DNA of 64,000 nucleotides from the NCBI RefSeq assembly GCF_013032445.1, contig NZ_WQCA01000004.1, forward strand, positions 310,001 through 374,000, read 5' to 3'. This DNA is from Ruegeria arenilitoris (GTDB taxonomy: Bacteria > Pseudomonadota > Alphaproteobacteria > Rhodobacterales > Rhodobacteraceae). Within the stretch, counting starts at the first letter, position 1; each line of letters begins with the position of its first letter. The notes under the pieces are model-generated. The model had not been told where the DNA came from. It ran no database searches and was given only the letters and a program-made list of their open reading frames with translations. The position numbers and the translations under genes were made by a program. Shown here one piece after another: positions 44,108-54,457 of this stretch.

Positions 44108-46642
44108 TTAAGACATGGATATTTGTTCAGAAGGCCCTGCACGCTCATCTAGGTCCAACACCGCAGGGTCAATCATGCGGTTTTTTGCGCTCATCTTGAC
44201 AGAATTCCGCATGACTTCGCTTCGTCGGAGTAGTCTCCGGAATCGCGCTTCGTCGAGCTCAAGCAATGTCGAAGGTGCCAACGCCCGAACATTTACTCGA
44301 CGTGGCCGTTTTAATAGCATGGCCAATTGCCCAAACATTTCACCACGACCTAACCGCGTAGTATGTCTGCCGAGTTCCACCTCGACTGCCCCGGAAGCAA
44401 TGAAGAATACGCTCCGGGCGAGTTCATCTTGGGCAATGATGGTGTCACCCGCGTTGGCATAACGGGTGCGCAGCGCTCTGCTGAGTTTCCGTAGCGAAGC
44501 TTTGTCGAGATCAGAGAAGAGCGGGAACTGCCGGACCAGATCTCGTCCTTTGAGGGCGATGTCCAGTACCGGACGCCCTTCAGTTAAAGCACGTCGTGCC
44601 GCCACTTCCTGCATCAACACCGAATAAAGCTCTTCGCCCACCAGGCCGTCCTCGCGCATGACGGCGTATTCACGCTCTTCCAGTCGCAGCGCCGTCCGCC
44701 GGATGAACCGTCGCTCAAGCTTTTCGGCGTAGCCGGGATACTGTAACCGCAAACCGTCAAGTGCGGCTTCAACTGCTTCAGATCGACGCGCCAACAGATC
44801 ATCAAGCAATTCCGCAACCCGGCGGCCGTGGATCCGGCGTATGCGGCCACGGACGAACCCGTCAAGATCTCGGAGGATCAGGCGTTGCATGAGCAACCTT
44901 TCAAACCGATCCGTCGTTATACGCGTGAGAGGGAACGAGATTCGAAGACGGTTGTGCAAAAACACGGCGACCCGAAATGACTTGCCGTAAACGACGGACC
45001 GGTTTGACGCGCGCTGATACCCGATCCGCCCTCCGGTCCGTGCGCCTTCGATCAGCCGATCAGCGTCGGACAGAATCTTCTCACTCAGAACCGATGACAT
45101 GGTGCGCTCTCGCATTCGGGCCAACACAACGTCCCGCTCTGCACCGGCCAACGCAATAAGGCCCAGCGTGATCCGGTCACGATCAAGGATCTCAGCACTG
45201 TCTTCGGCGGCCTTTACAGCCTCGTTGAGGCGTTCGCTAAACTGTTTGGCTTCGGTTCTGACGATATCGTGGGTCAGGTTGTAGTTTTCTGCGGTGCGGG
45301 CCACGTCCTCGCGCACTGACTGCAAGGCGACCGCGACCACCTGGCGTGATAGGGCCGTATCAAGCGGAGAGAGCTTGTCGAGCCCCAGCTTTGTGATCAC
45401 CGAGCGCAAGGTTGTGCCCTGAACAATCAGTGTAAATAGCGTAAAGCCTGTGGCCAGGATGCCGACCAGACGCTTGGTCTCGAGTGGCACTTGCGTGCTT
45501 TCGGTGACTGCCAGCGCCAGAGCCAATGTTACGGCACCCCGAAGGCCGCCCCACAACATCGCGGTGCGATAAGGGCGTTCCACAGCCGGCGACAGACCAA
45601 TTGTTGTAAGAATGGGCAACAAGCCGAACAGAACCGCCGCCCTTGCGAATGTCGCGGCAAGAACCACCACAACCAACAGGCCAAGGTCAGACGGCCGCAC
45701 CCCCTCCAACAATCTCGGTATCAACAATGCTGCAAGAATAAAGATCAGCGCTCCTGCCCAATGCGCCAGAAGGTCCCAAACTTCCTGCAAATTTGCCCAA
45801 GCAACCGGCGGCAATCGGCCGGGGCCTGTCAGGTTGAGCGCAAGACCTGCGGCTACCACAGCAATGACACCCGAAGCTCCAACGCTTTGTTCTGCAACGA
45901 TATAGGCAAGATACGGCAGCGCAACCGAGATTGAAATCTGCGCCATTTCCCAGCGACCTACGAAAGCCATCAGCCAAACGGCCACGCGCGCTGCGAGCCA
46001 ACCGGTGAGTGCTCCACCTACGATCAACAGCGGAAACTGCCCCAAGGCTTCACTCAGTATAGGATCGGGTCTTCCGAGCATGACAAAACTCATGAACAGC
46101 CCGAAAAGAGCGATGGCAGCAGCATCGTTAAGAAGGCTTTCGCCCTCAATGATTCGCGAAAGCCTGCGTGGTGCGGAAATTGATCGAAATATGCTGACAA
46201 CCGCCGAAGGATCAGTTGTCGACACAATAGCCCCGATCAAGAGACACGCGGCCAGCGGTAACGCGCTTACCCAACTGAGTGCATAGCCAATGGAAAGTGT
46301 TGCCACAATCACTGCGACAATGGCCATCATCAGGATGGGCATCCAGTCGTCCAGCATCCTGCGAAGGTTCATGCCGAGAGTCGCCTGAAAGAGCAGCGTA
46401 GGCAGGAAAACGTAGAGGAATACGTCAGATCGTATCGGCAGATCAATGATCGCCTGCGCTCCCGGATTGAGCGCATCCGTCAGGTCAGTGTCGAGAAAGA
46501 AAATTGCTCCAAGCCCAATCACTATCCCCAGGACGGCGAGAATAACGCTGAAAGGCAAGCGCAACCGCGCAGCCAGTGGCTCCGCCACGCCGATAACAAT
46601 AAAAAGAGAAGTGATGATGGTCGTAATGACGACAATGTCCAT
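44108..46642 (-). CDS. CPA1-type Na+(K+)/H+ antiporter with C-terminal cyclic-nucleotide-binding-like domain
   Basis: An 844-residue inner-membrane exchanger. Residues about 5-410 hold 12-13 membrane segments of the CPA1/NhaP family, with TTDPSAVVSIFRS near 145 and the ion-binding motif EGESLLNDAAAIALF near 170. A long cytoplasmic region (about 430-690) is helical and charged. The last 150 residues form a cyclic-nucleotide-binding (Crp-like) fold: FPLFSDLDKASL, then GDTIIAQDE, FFIASGAVEVELG and GEMFGQLAMLL. The phosphate-cassette arginine and glutamate pattern is incomplete, so nucleotide binding is not certain. It exchanges cations for protons and helps pH and salt balance. This domain order resembles plant SOS1 and sperm NHE, but length is typical of bacterial NhaP-CNBD proteins. 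Confidence 0.88.
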   Translation of the reverse strand: MDIVVITTIITSLFIVIGVAEPLAARLRLPFSVILAVLGIVIGLGAIFFLDTDLTDALNPGAQAIIDLPIRSDVFLYVFLPTLLFQATLGMNLRRMLDDWMPILMMAIVAVIVATLSIGYALSWVSALPLAACLLIGAIVSTTDPSAVVSIFRSISAPRRLSRIIEGESLLNDAAAIALFGLFMSFVMLGRPDPILSEALGQFPLLIVGGALTGWLAARVAVWLMAFVGRWEMAQISISVALPYLAYIVAEQSVGASGVIAVVAAGLALNLTGPGRLPPVAWANLQEVWDLLAHWAGALIFILAALLIPRLLEGVRPSDLGLLVVVVLAATFARAAVLFGLLPILTTIGLSPAVERPYRTAMLWGGLRGAVTLALALAVTESTQVPLETKRLVGILATGFTLFTLIVQGTTLRSVITKLGLDKLSPLDTALSRQVVAVALQSVREDVARTAENYNLTHDIVRTEAKQFSERLNEAVKAAEDSAEILDRDRITLGLIALAGAERDVVLARMRERTMSSVLSEKILSDADRLIEGARTGGRIGYQRASNRSVVYGKSFRVAVFLHNRLRISFPLTRITTDRFERLLMQRLILRDLDGFVRGRIRRIHGRRVAELLDDLLARRSEAVEAALDGLRLQYPGYAEKLERRFIRRTALRLEEREYAVMREDGLVGEELYSVLMQEVAARRALTEGRPVLDIALKGRDLVRQFPLFSDLDKASLRKLSRALRTRYANAGDTIIAQDELARSVFFIASGAVEVELGRHTTRLGRGEMFGQLAMLLKRPRRVNVRALAPSTLLELDEARFRRLLRRSEVMRNSVKMSAKNRMIDPAVLDLDERAGPSEQISMS

Positions 46643-46910
46643 CAGTACGTATTACCTGAGAACTCCAACCAATGGAATCCACCCTGCACTTCCGACCGAC
46701 CCTGTGGTATCAATGTGCAAACTTTCACCCGTCAAGATCGCACAGTTGCAGCGAATTTCAGGAGCGGCGGGCCGCACTGCGACGCCTGCGCGGTGAGTGA
46801 ACGGCTGAAACGGGCTAAATTGACCGGATAACGAGATTGAGCAATTTTTGAGCTTGCATGTTCGTCGATATAGCATGCGCTAAAGTAGTTGGAAATAGGA
46901 ACCAATTGAT
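46643..46910. other. Divergent promoter region (antiporter / sulfatase)
   Basis: 268 bases between divergent genes. No gene, repeat or recognised operator; the part next to the sulfatase (46830-46900) is AT-rich and may hold its promoter. Confidence 0.5.
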
Positions 46911-48395
46911 TTGAAACACCATACCGGATCCAATCTGTTGATCATCATTTCTGACGAGCATCGAAAGGATGCGATGGGGTGTGCTGGGCATACTATCGTT
47001 AAGACACCGAACCTGGATGCATTGGCCGCGCGTGGAGCACACTTTGTCAGTGCCTACACGCCATCCCCCATGTGCGTTCCTACTCGAGCCGCGATTGCAA
47101 CCGGCGATCATGTTCACAAAATCCGCCATTGGGACAGCGCCTCACCGTATGATGGTCGAACCCGCAGTTGGATGCGGCATTTGCGCGACAGCGGAGTAGA
47201 GACCGTTTCGATCGGCAAACTGCATTTCCGCTCAGAGAACGATGATAACGGGTTTACAGAAGAAATTTTGCCAATGCATGTGGTAGGCGGAATTGGGTGG
47301 CCCGTCGGGCTATTGCGCGAAACACCTCCGCTGTACGATGCCGCCGCCGAATTGGCTGCAGATGTAGGGGTGGGGCCGAGTACATATACAGACTACGATC
47401 TGGATATCACCGTTGCGGCCGAGGCCTGGTTACGCAACAAGGCCAGATCAGATCGCCCTTGGGCAGCCTTTGTCTCGCTCGTCAGCCCTCACTACCCGCT
47501 GACCTGCCCGGAAGACTACTACAACATGTATGATCCAGCAGAAATCGACCTGCCCATAGGCTACGAAGAACAGTTCCGTCCGGAACATAGCGAACTTAAG
47601 AACGTGGCCGGGTTTTTCGACTACGATCGCTATTTCGACGAACAGAAAATGCGAGAGGCGAAAACGGCATACTATGGGCTGACAAGTTTTATGGACAATT
47701 GCGTGGGCCGCATCCTGACAGCTCTGGAAACCAGTGGTCAGGCAGAAAACACAGTGGTTGTATATGTCTCGGACCATGGTGACATGATGGGCGACCAGGG
47801 GTTTTGGACCAAGCAGGTGATGTACGAGCAATCTGCTGGCGTGCCAATGATCGTGGCCGGGCCCGAGGTGCCTGCGGGTCGCCGGGTAACCACCGGGGCT
47901 TCGCTGGTCGATCTGGCAGCCACAGCAGTAGATGTGACAGGGGTCGATCATGATGCAGTCAGCCGCGCTCTGCCCGGGATTTCTTTGCGCGAACAGGCAA
48001 GTGCTGAGGACGACCCCGAGCGCACTATCCTAAGCGAATATCACGATGGAGGCTCAACTACCGGAACGTTCATGGTGCGTTGGCAACGATGGAAGTATGT
48101 GCACTACGTTGGGCACGAACCTCAGCTTTTCGACCTTGAAGCGGATCCAAACGAGCTGCAGAATCTCGCGATCACTCACCCGAACCAACCGGACACAATT
48201 GCCGCTTTGGCCGAAGGCGAACGCCGGTTGCGTGAGATTTGCGAGCCTGAAGTCGTCGATGCGCTATGCTTTGCGGACCAACGTGTCCGTATTGCCGAGC
48301 TGGGCGGAGAACATGCGTGCCTAACGGCCTATCGCTTCAACCACACACCTACACCAAGTGAACAAGCGAAAGCACGCGAAGGGAAAGCAAAGTAA
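46911..48395 (+). CDS. Sulfatase-family hydrolase
   Basis: A 494-residue member of the formylglycine-dependent sulfatase family, hydrolysing a sulfate ester; choline-sulfatase- and arylsulfatase-like enzymes are the nearest recognisable types. The Cys that is converted to formylglycine is C55 in CVPTR (consensus CxPxR). The calcium site begins in ISDEHRKD near 13-20, and VSDHGDMMGDQG near 285-300 supplies the second half. No signal peptide is visible, so it should act in the cytoplasm, where choline-O-sulfate or another imported ester would be met. The start is TTG; TAGGAA lies about ten bases upstream and no closer ATG precedes the active domain. It has no sulfate-ester transporter or anaerobic maturase beside it; activation would depend on an oxygen-dependent FGE encoded elsewhere. 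Confidence 0.85.
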   Translation: MKHHTGSNLLIIISDEHRKDAMGCAGHTIVKTPNLDALAARGAHFVSAYTPSPMCVPTRAAIATGDHVHKIRHWDSASPYDGRTRSWMRHLRDSGVETVSIGKLHFRSENDDNGFTEEILPMHVVGGIGWPVGLLRETPPLYDAAAELAADVGVGPSTYTDYDLDITVAAEAWLRNKARSDRPWAAFVSLVSPHYPLTCPEDYYNMYDPAEIDLPIGYEEQFRPEHSELKNVAGFFDYDRYFDEQKMREAKTAYYGLTSFMDNCVGRILTALETSGQAENTVVVYVSDHGDMMGDQGFWTKQVMYEQSAGVPMIVAGPEVPAGRRVTTGASLVDLAATAVDVTGVDHDAVSRALPGISLREQASAEDDPERTILSEYHDGGSTTGTFMVRWQRWKYVHYVGHEPQLFDLEADPNELQNLAITHPNQPDTIAALAEGERRLREICEPEVVDALCFADQRVRIAELGGEHACLTAYRFNHTPTPSEQAKAREGKAK

Positions 48396-48822
48396 TTTTT
48401 GGATTGTCTTGGCGAAGGCCGAGATCATCTTGACGCGCGCCAACTGCATTTCGCCGAAAGTAGAATGCCCCTCGCGGGGACCTCCTTAGTTGCCGTTAGT
48501 CCGATAGTCTCAGAATGCGCTTTGGTGCGCGGCGGGTGAGTTTGCTGACGATGGTATGTTGCGCTGTCGACGAATATTGGCCGTTCGTTGGGACTGCGAC
48601 GGATTGCGTCGGGCACTCTGTATCTGATTTTCTTCCCCCCTACCCTCCATGGGACATCGAGGCCAACGGGGCGTCTACATCTTCAGATCCTGTGGACCCT
48701 CCGGTTTTCTTAACCATAACGTCGGACCGCTTCACAGGGGGAATATCACTTGCAATCCGAAACACCATTAACACGGCGACCTCCTTGTCAAAAGTCTTCG
48801 AAAGACCCACAGAACCGCATTT
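48396..48822. other. Intergenic region, no gene seen
   Basis: 427 bases between convergent sulfatase and pepP genes. No open frame with a recognisable product, no RNA gene and no strong terminator hairpin was identified. Confidence 0.5.
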
Positions 48823-50631
48823 CTACAGAGGCAAAGGCGCACAGGCGGTCTTGAGCCAAGCCGATGCAGAGGCAGACAACAATGGGCCAAGACGCTCAAT
48901 CAAAATTGCATGATAGGTGTTTAACCAATCTATCTCAGCCTCGGTCAAAAGCTGTGTCTGCAGCATGGTGGTTTGAACAGGGCACCATGTCAGGTTCGAA
49001 AACGCCATGAACCCGTCATCGGCCTCTACGATCTCGAACAGGTTTTCGATCCGAATACCGAACTGATCAGTCACGTAATATCCCGGTTCGATCGACAGGA
49101 TCATACCGGGGGCGAGGTCCACCGGGTTGTAGGGCTTTCCGATACGTTGCGGGTACTCGTGTACGGAAAGTCTGTGCCCCACCCCGTGGCCCGTACCATG
49201 GTCATAGTCCAGGCCGAGGTCCCATAAAGGCCGGCGGCAGATTGCGTCTATGTGGTGGCCCTGCGTTCCAGCGGGAAAGCGCAGGGTCGCGATGGCGTGG
49301 AAGGCTTTGAAAACTGCGGTGTAGGCGCGGTTATAGCCATGTGGCCGGGTGGGGCCAAAGGCGAAGCTGCGCGTGGCATCGGTGGTGCCTGTTTCGTACT
49401 GGCCGCCGGAATCCAAGAGATAGGTGCCATTTTCTAAAAGCGGGACCGTGTTGTCCTCTTGTGTCGCGTAATGGCACATCGCAGCGTTGCCGGACGCGGC
49501 AGAGATCGAGTTAAAGCTTTCTTCAACAAAACTGGGCTGCGCTTGTCGGAATCTTAGAATGGCGTGCTCGGCCTCACGTTCGGTCACAGGCTCGCCCTTT
49601 CTGGCGCGTTGGGGTACTTCGGTCGCCAACCAAGCGCAGAACTCGGTCCAGGCTACGCCGTCTGCGATGTGGCAAGCGCGCATGCCTTCGAGCTCAGTTT
49701 GGTTTTTAATCGCTTTGGCTGCAGTCAAGAGGCTGGGCGAAGGCATCTTCTTTGCCTTTTCCTGCTCTAGCACAAGCCGAACCGCAGCGGGAGAGAATGC
49801 TGGGTCGAACAAAACGCCCTGGCCTGCGGTAACTCTGGCTCCGACGGTTGGAAGAAAGGCGCCGGGCGCGCAGGTTTGAACATCGTCCGGTAGATGGTCG
49901 GCGACGTTGGCATTTAACTTTTCCTGCGCAACGAACCATTGGACTTGTCCTTCATCATCCAGCAGCAGGAAAGACTGAGGGACGGTATTGTATGCCACAT
50001 CTGCGCCACGAACATTCAAAAGCCAGGCGATGTTGTCTGGCTGCGTTTCAACCAAAAACTTGGCTCCGAGGTCACGCATTTTCTGAACCAGATCACTGAT
50101 CTTGTTTTGGGCCGACTTGCCCGACAGTTGAACGGGGAAAGGGTCTATCTGACCCAGCGGAGCACGGGGCTGATCAGGCCATACAGCATCGACGGGATTG
50201 GTTTTGACCGGGACAAGCTCGGCATCCGGCAACGCCTCGGCGAACCGGTCCAGGAATACAGGCGGAAGGTGCATCGCATCAAAGCCAACGCGCCAGCCGG
50301 TCTGGGCATGCTCGGCTAACCAAAACTCGGGCGGGTTGTCGAACAGGTGTTGGTGCGTGAACAGCGATGTCGGGCACTGGTTCGCTGCCTGTACCACATA
50401 GCGCCCGTCCACAAAAACAGCGACCGTGTCCATAGTCACGATTGCCATGCCTGCCGTGCCGGTGAAACCCGTGACATAAGCCAGTCGCTCATCATGCGGT
50501 GCCACATACTCCGCTTGATGCGCATCATACCGGGGCAGGATGAAGGCATCCAAACCTTGCGCCTGCAACTCGGCCCGGAGGGCGGCAATAACGGGGCCAC
50601 GAGAGGTCTCGGGGGCATCAAGCATGGGCAT
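48823..50631 (-). CDS. pepP: Xaa-Pro aminopeptidase (aminopeptidase P, M24B)
   Basis: A 602-residue dinuclear metal peptidase that removes the first residue from peptides with proline second. Residues about 15-310 are the two creatinase-like N-terminal domains, and about 320-530 the M24 pita-bread fold with metal ligands in LLDSGGQYETGTTDATRS (two Asp), HGTGHGVGHRLSVHEYP (His), SIEPGY (Glu) and RIENLF (Glu). The extended C-terminal domain (WCPVQTTML to the end) makes it the long form, like eukaryotic XPNPEP1. The start overlaps the stop of the ABC ATPase gene by 14 bases (8 if the ATG at 50625 is used), giving translational coupling. Imported proline-containing peptides are the likely substrates. 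Confidence 0.93.
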   Translation of the reverse strand: MPMLDAPETSRGPVIAALRAELQAQGLDAFILPRYDAHQAEYVAPHDERLAYVTGFTGTAGMAIVTMDTVAVFVDGRYVVQAANQCPTSLFTHQHLFDNPPEFWLAEHAQTGWRVGFDAMHLPPVFLDRFAEALPDAELVPVKTNPVDAVWPDQPRAPLGQIDPFPVQLSGKSAQNKISDLVQKMRDLGAKFLVETQPDNIAWLLNVRGADVAYNTVPQSFLLLDDEGQVQWFVAQEKLNANVADHLPDDVQTCAPGAFLPTVGARVTAGQGVLFDPAFSPAAVRLVLEQEKAKKMPSPSLLTAAKAIKNQTELEGMRACHIADGVAWTEFCAWLATEVPQRARKGEPVTEREAEHAILRFRQAQPSFVEESFNSISAASGNAAMCHYATQEDNTVPLLENGTYLLDSGGQYETGTTDATRSFAFGPTRPHGYNRAYTAVFKAFHAIATLRFPAGTQGHHIDAICRRPLWDLGLDYDHGTGHGVGHRLSVHEYPQRIGKPYNPVDLAPGMILSIEPGYYVTDQFGIRIENLFEIVEADDGFMAFSNLTWCPVQTTMLQTQLLTEAEIDWLNTYHAILIERLGPLLSASASAWLKTACAPLPL

Positions 50632-51616
50632 TGATCTCTTCAACGTGATGGCAGGCCACTTCGCCGCGCCCCTCGAAGGGCAGCAAGGACGGAACCTGTT
50701 TTTTGCAAATCTCGCTGGCGTGGCGACAGCGAACATGGAACGGGCAGCCCGAGGGCATGTTCAACGGCGAGGGCAGCTCGCCTTCAAGCTTGGTTGCCTT
50801 GCCGCGGTCGTCTGGGTCCAAAGAAGGGGCCGCCGACAAAAGCGCCTGACTGTAGGGGTGTGAAGGGTCCGAAAACAACGTTTCGCTGTCTCCGATTTCG
50901 ACGATCCGACCCAGATAGATCACAGCCACACGATTTGACACATGCCGTACCAGGCGCAAATCGTGGGCGACAAACAGGATCGTCAGGTCAAGCTCTTGCT
51001 GTAGTTCCAGCAGCAAATTCACGACCTGCGCCTGAACTGAGACATCGAGAGCCGAGACAAGTTCGTCCGCGATCAACACTTCTGGTTCAACAGCCAAGGC
51101 TCGTGCGATTGCGATCCGCTGGCGCTGGCCGCCTGAGAACTCATGGGGCAGTTTGTGCTGCGCGTCTTGCGGCAGGCGCACCAGTTCCAGCAACTCGGAC
51201 ACGCGGGCAGGGATTTCGTGGTCCGGGCGCATCTCATGAACCCGCAGAGCCTCAGCCAGAATCTGACCTGTTGTCATTCGTGGATTGAGTGAGGAATACG
51301 GATCCTGAAACATCATCTGGATGCGCCGGTTATAGCTGCGATCCGAACGCTGATCGGCGCCAAAGATGTCCTGCCCGTCGAAACAAACTTCGCCCTCGCT
51401 GGGCTTGTAGAGGCGCACAATACAGCGCGCCAAAGTGGACTTGCCACAGCCGGATTCTCCGACGACCCCGAGTGTTTCACCGCGGTTAAGATCAAGGCTG
51501 ACACCGTTCAGCGCGTTGACGACACGACCGGGGCGACCCATGGCAACATCAGCCATACTACGACCCAACGGGAAGCGCAGGTGGAGGTCTCGGATTTGAA
51601 GCACCGGGGTCGTCAT
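50618..51616 (-). CDS. Peptide ABC transporter ATPase 2 (DppF/OppF type)
   Basis: A 332-residue cytoplasmic ABC ATPase. Walker [10 protein letters not shown] lies near 52-60, the signature FSGGQRQR near 165, and Walker [13 protein letters not shown] near 185 (usual form DEP..ALD, here DEL). The C-terminal oligopeptide-type segment has four cysteines ([19 protein letters not shown]), a possible 4Fe-4S or structural site known in DppF/OppF. The ATG at 51616 overlaps the preceding gene's stop by four bases. Together with the second ATPase, two permeases and a binding protein it makes a complete dipeptide/oligopeptide-type importer. Confidence 0.93.
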   Translation of the reverse strand: MTTPVLQIRDLHLRFPLGRSMADVAMGRPGRVVNALNGVSLDLNRGETLGVVGESGCGKSTLARCIVRLYKPSEGEVCFDGQDIFGADQRSDRSYNRRIQMMFQDPYSSLNPRMTTGQILAEALRVHEMRPDHEIPARVSELLELVRLPQDAQHKLPHEFSGGQRQRIAIARALAVEPEVLIADELVSALDVSVQAQVVNLLLELQQELDLTILFVAHDLRLVRHVSNRVAVIYLGRIVEIGDSETLFSDPSHPYSQALLSAAPSLDPDDRGKATKLEGELPSPLNMPSGCPFHVRCRHASEICKKQVPSLLPFEGRGEVACHHVEEINAHA

Positions 51617-52605
51617 GCGGCATTCCCCTGTGAGTTCGTGATCGGATTGAAACAGGCCACTTGCCTTCCTTCGGTGGCAATGCTGAGAGATGGCCGGTCC
51701 TGCGTGCAGGCCGAAACACAGGCAGCACAGCGGGGCGCGAAGGTGCATCCTTGCGGCAGCGCATCAAGGCTAGGTGGGACGCCCGGCACCGAGTAAAGCG
51801 GCGTTCGAGGCGGCAGGTTTTCGGGGACAGACCGCATTAGCCCAACTGTGTAGGGATGGCGCGGGTCTTTTAGCACATCGCGCACCGATCCCTGTTCGAC
51901 AATCCGCCCGGCATACATCACGGCCACAGTGTCACAAGTCTGCGCGACGACACCGAGGTCATGGGTCACAAGAACAACGCCCATATCCATGTCCTGCGCC
52001 AGCCGCAAGATCAGATCGAGAATCTGCGCCTGAATGGTTACGTCCAAAGCCGTTGTCGGCTCGTCCGCCAGCAGCAGCTTGGGATTTGCCGCCAGCGCAA
52101 TGGCGATCATTACGCGTTGCCGCATCCCACCCGAGAACTGGTGCGGATAGTCCTTCAACCGTTGCGCGGCCGAGGCGATACCGACCAGATCCAGCATCTC
52201 AATGGCGCGATCCCGGCGGGCGGATTGGGATAGGTCGGTATGCGCGCGCAGGGTTTCTTCTAGCTGAAGACCGACCGTAAGCAGCGGGTTGAGCGAGGTC
52301 ATCGGCTCCTGAAAGATCATTGCGATTTCGCGCCCTTGGATCTGCCGCAAGGCGCGGTCGGGCATCTGGATCAAGTTTTGCCCCTGCCAACGTACTTCAC
52401 CGGTAACATCGCCGTATCGCCGTGCAAGCCCGATGATAGAGCGCAAGGTCACGCTTTTGCCCGATCCGCTTTCGCCGACCAGACCCAGAACCTCGCCCCG
52501 CGCGACCGAAAAGCTGACATCGCGCAGGGCCGGCAATGGTTGCTCGCCGCGGTGGAAGGTGGTGTTGAGCCCATCAACCTCGAGTATCGGTGTGTTGTGT
52601 TCCAT
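51613..52605 (-). CDS. Peptide ABC transporter ATPase 1 (DppD/OppD type)
   Basis: A 330-residue ABC ATPase. Walker A GESGSGKS near 41-49, signature FSGGMRQR near 155, Walker [13 protein letters not shown] near 175, and the switch histidine in VTHDLG near 210. The C-terminus has the family cysteine set ([15 protein letters not shown]). It lies three bases after the permease gene and overlaps the next ATPase. Peptide cargo is assigned from the family and from the coupled peptidase; the same family also carries nickel, opines and sugars. Confidence 0.93.
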   Translation of the reverse strand: MEHNTPILEVDGLNTTFHRGEQPLPALRDVSFSVARGEVLGLVGESGSGKSVTLRSIIGLARRYGDVTGEVRWQGQNLIQMPDRALRQIQGREIAMIFQEPMTSLNPLLTVGLQLEETLRAHTDLSQSARRDRAIEMLDLVGIASAAQRLKDYPHQFSGGMRQRVMIAIALAANPKLLLADEPTTALDVTIQAQILDLILRLAQDMDMGVVLVTHDLGVVAQTCDTVAVMYAGRIVEQGSVRDVLKDPRHPYTVGLMRSVPENLPPRTPLYSVPGVPPSLDALPQGCTFAPRCAACVSACTQDRPSLSIATEGRQVACFNPITNSQGNAA

Positions 52606-52608
52606 CCG

Positions 52609-53460
52609 TTACCCTCGCGGTCTCAGCAAGTCGGCCAACCCGTCACCCAGCAAGGAAAAGCCCAGCCCGGTCAGCACGATGGCGATGCCCGGCATCAGGC
52701 TCAGCCACCACGCCGTTGAGATGAAGTTGCGTCCCTCGGCGATCAGAACGCCCCATTCCGCCTGCGGAGGTTGTGCGCCAAGCCCCAGATAACCCAGCGA
52801 GGATCCCAGCAGGATTACCAGCGCCATGTCGGTCATCCAATAGACGATGACAGGTGTTATCGCGTTGGGTAGCAGGTGGCGGAAGATGATACGCTTGTCG
52901 GAATAACCCATCACGACACCGGCTGCGGCATAGTCGTTGCCCATCTGCGCAATCACCTCGGCCCGCATCAGGCGTGCATAATACACCCAATAGACCACCG
53001 AAATTGCGATATACATGTTGACCAACCCCGGACCCAACACCGCAACAACTGCGATCACCAGAACAAGGAAGGGAAAGGTGATCACCGCATCCACGATCCG
53101 GCCAAAGATCAGGTCAGCGATGCCCCGATAGTACCCGACCAGAGCTCCAACAATGACGCCGATCACCAGTGCAAAGACGGTGCCGAAAACAGCCATCTGC
53201 ATGTTCACCTGATAGGCCCAGATCACACGGGACAGGCTGTCCCGTCCTAGCAGATCCGTGCCGAACGGATGCGCCCATGAGGGCGGCTGGCGAACTGCGA
53301 GATAGTCGATCTCATTAGGATCATAAGGCGCGAAAAACCCCGGAAAGATCGCCAGAAGGATCGAAAACCCGATGATGATAAGCCCGGCCACAAATCCCGG
53401 TTTGCGCAGGGCCCTTTGCAGGAAAGTGGGCTGAGTAGGGGTGAAAGTTGCATCACTCAT
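52609..53460 (-). CDS. Peptide ABC transporter permease 2 (DppC type)
   Basis: A 283-residue inner-membrane permease with an N-terminal membrane segment and five more, and the EAA-loop EVIAQMGNDYAAAGVVMGYSD near 175-195 that docks the ATPase. Length is typical for DppC. The start overlaps the upstream permease stop by four bases. Confidence 0.92.
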   Translation of the reverse strand: MSDATFTPTQPTFLQRALRKPGFVAGLIIIGFSILLAIFPGFFAPYDPNEIDYLAVRQPPSWAHPFGTDLLGRDSLSRVIWAYQVNMQMAVFGTVFALVIGVIVGALVGYYRGIADLIFGRIVDAVITFPFLVLVIAVVAVLGPGLVNMYIAISVVYWVYYARLMRAEVIAQMGNDYAAAGVVMGYSDKRIIFRHLLPNAITPVIVYWMTDMALVILLGSSLGYLGLGAQPPQAEWGVLIAEGRNFISTAWWLSLMPGIAIVLTGLGFSLLGDGLADLLRPRG

Positions 53461-54413
53461 TGAAGGCGCATCCTTGGGTCAAGGCGGCTCTGGAATAAGT
53501 CCGTCATCAGGAAGACCAGCGACACCAGCAGCGCAAAGGTCAGGGTCAGCCCCTGGATCAGAGGATAGTCGCGGGCGAAGATGGCTTCGAGCATCAGCCG
53601 CCCCATGCCCGGTACCGCAAACACCGTTTCGGTGACCAAAGTACCGCTCATCAGGTTGCCGATGGACAGGCCCAGTAGCGTCACTGTCGAAATCAAAGCG
53701 TTCCGCAGCACATGCCGTCCCAATATCAGCCGCGCGGGCAATCCTTTGGCGCGGGCGAATTGGACGTATTCTGCGTCCAGAACCTCGATGATTGCGCTGC
53801 GTAGGTTCCTCATGATGATGGCCGACGTGTAAAGCGCCACCGTTACTGACGGCAGAAACAGGTGATAAAGCCGCTCGCCAAAAGTGTCGCCATAGCCGCC
53901 CACTGGGAACAGACGGAGCTGAGCGGCGAGGAAGGTCAGCAAAACCAATCCGATATAGAAAACCGGCATCGACAGACCGATCTGGAAAACAGTGCGGATC
54001 ACGGCGTCAGGCCAGCGGCCGCGGTTCAGCGCGGCGACAAAGGCTAGAGGTCCTGCTATCAGCAAAGACAAAACCACTGAATAGATCGTCAGGAACACGG
54101 TAATCGGCAAGCGATCGGCGATGACCGTAGTGACATCGGTGCGCATCAGGATCGATCGCCCCAGATCGCCTTGCAGCGTATTCGTGAGGAATAGCCAAAA
54201 CTGCACGAACATTGGCTGTGTCAGACCAAGCCGTTCGCGAATGGCTTGAATATCAGCGTCCGAGGCGCGATCGCCCGCCATGGCAATTGCAGGATCACCG
54301 GGCAGCATACGCACCAACAGAAAGATGATCACCATGACCAGAAAAAAGGTCGGGATCGTCAAAAGGAGACGTTTGAAGATATAGGACAGGCTGGACAAAC
54401 GCTGGCTCCGCAA
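53457..54413 (-). CDS. Peptide ABC transporter permease 1 (DppB type)
   Basis: A permease of up to 318 residues with six membrane segments; the DppB pattern is clear in VRMLPGDPA near 34-42, the EAA-loop VLDAEYVQFARAKGLP near 200-215 and NALISTVTLLG. The start is uncertain: the frame opens with TTG at 54413, preceded closely by GGGGAG, and another TTG five codons in also has a ribosome-like GGAG. No ATG precedes the first membrane segment. It is 44 bases after the binding-protein gene. Confidence 0.9.
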   Translation of the reverse strand: MRSQRLSSLSYIFKRLLLTIPTFFLVMVIIFLLVRMLPGDPAIAMAGDRASDADIQAIRERLGLTQPMFVQFWLFLTNTLQGDLGRSILMRTDVTTVIADRLPITVFLTIYSVVLSLLIAGPLAFVAALNRGRWPDAVIRTVFQIGLSMPVFYIGLVLLTFLAAQLRLFPVGGYGDTFGERLYHLFLPSVTVALYTSAIIMRNLRSAIIEVLDAEYVQFARAKGLPARLILGRHVLRNALISTVTLLGLSIGNLMSGTLVTETVFAVPGMGRLMLEAIFARDYPLIQGLTLTFALLVSLVFLMTDLFQSRLDPRMRLQ

Positions 54414-54457
54414 AAACTCCCCGCCGCCCGAGGGCGACGGGACGAGGGGGTCAGAGA

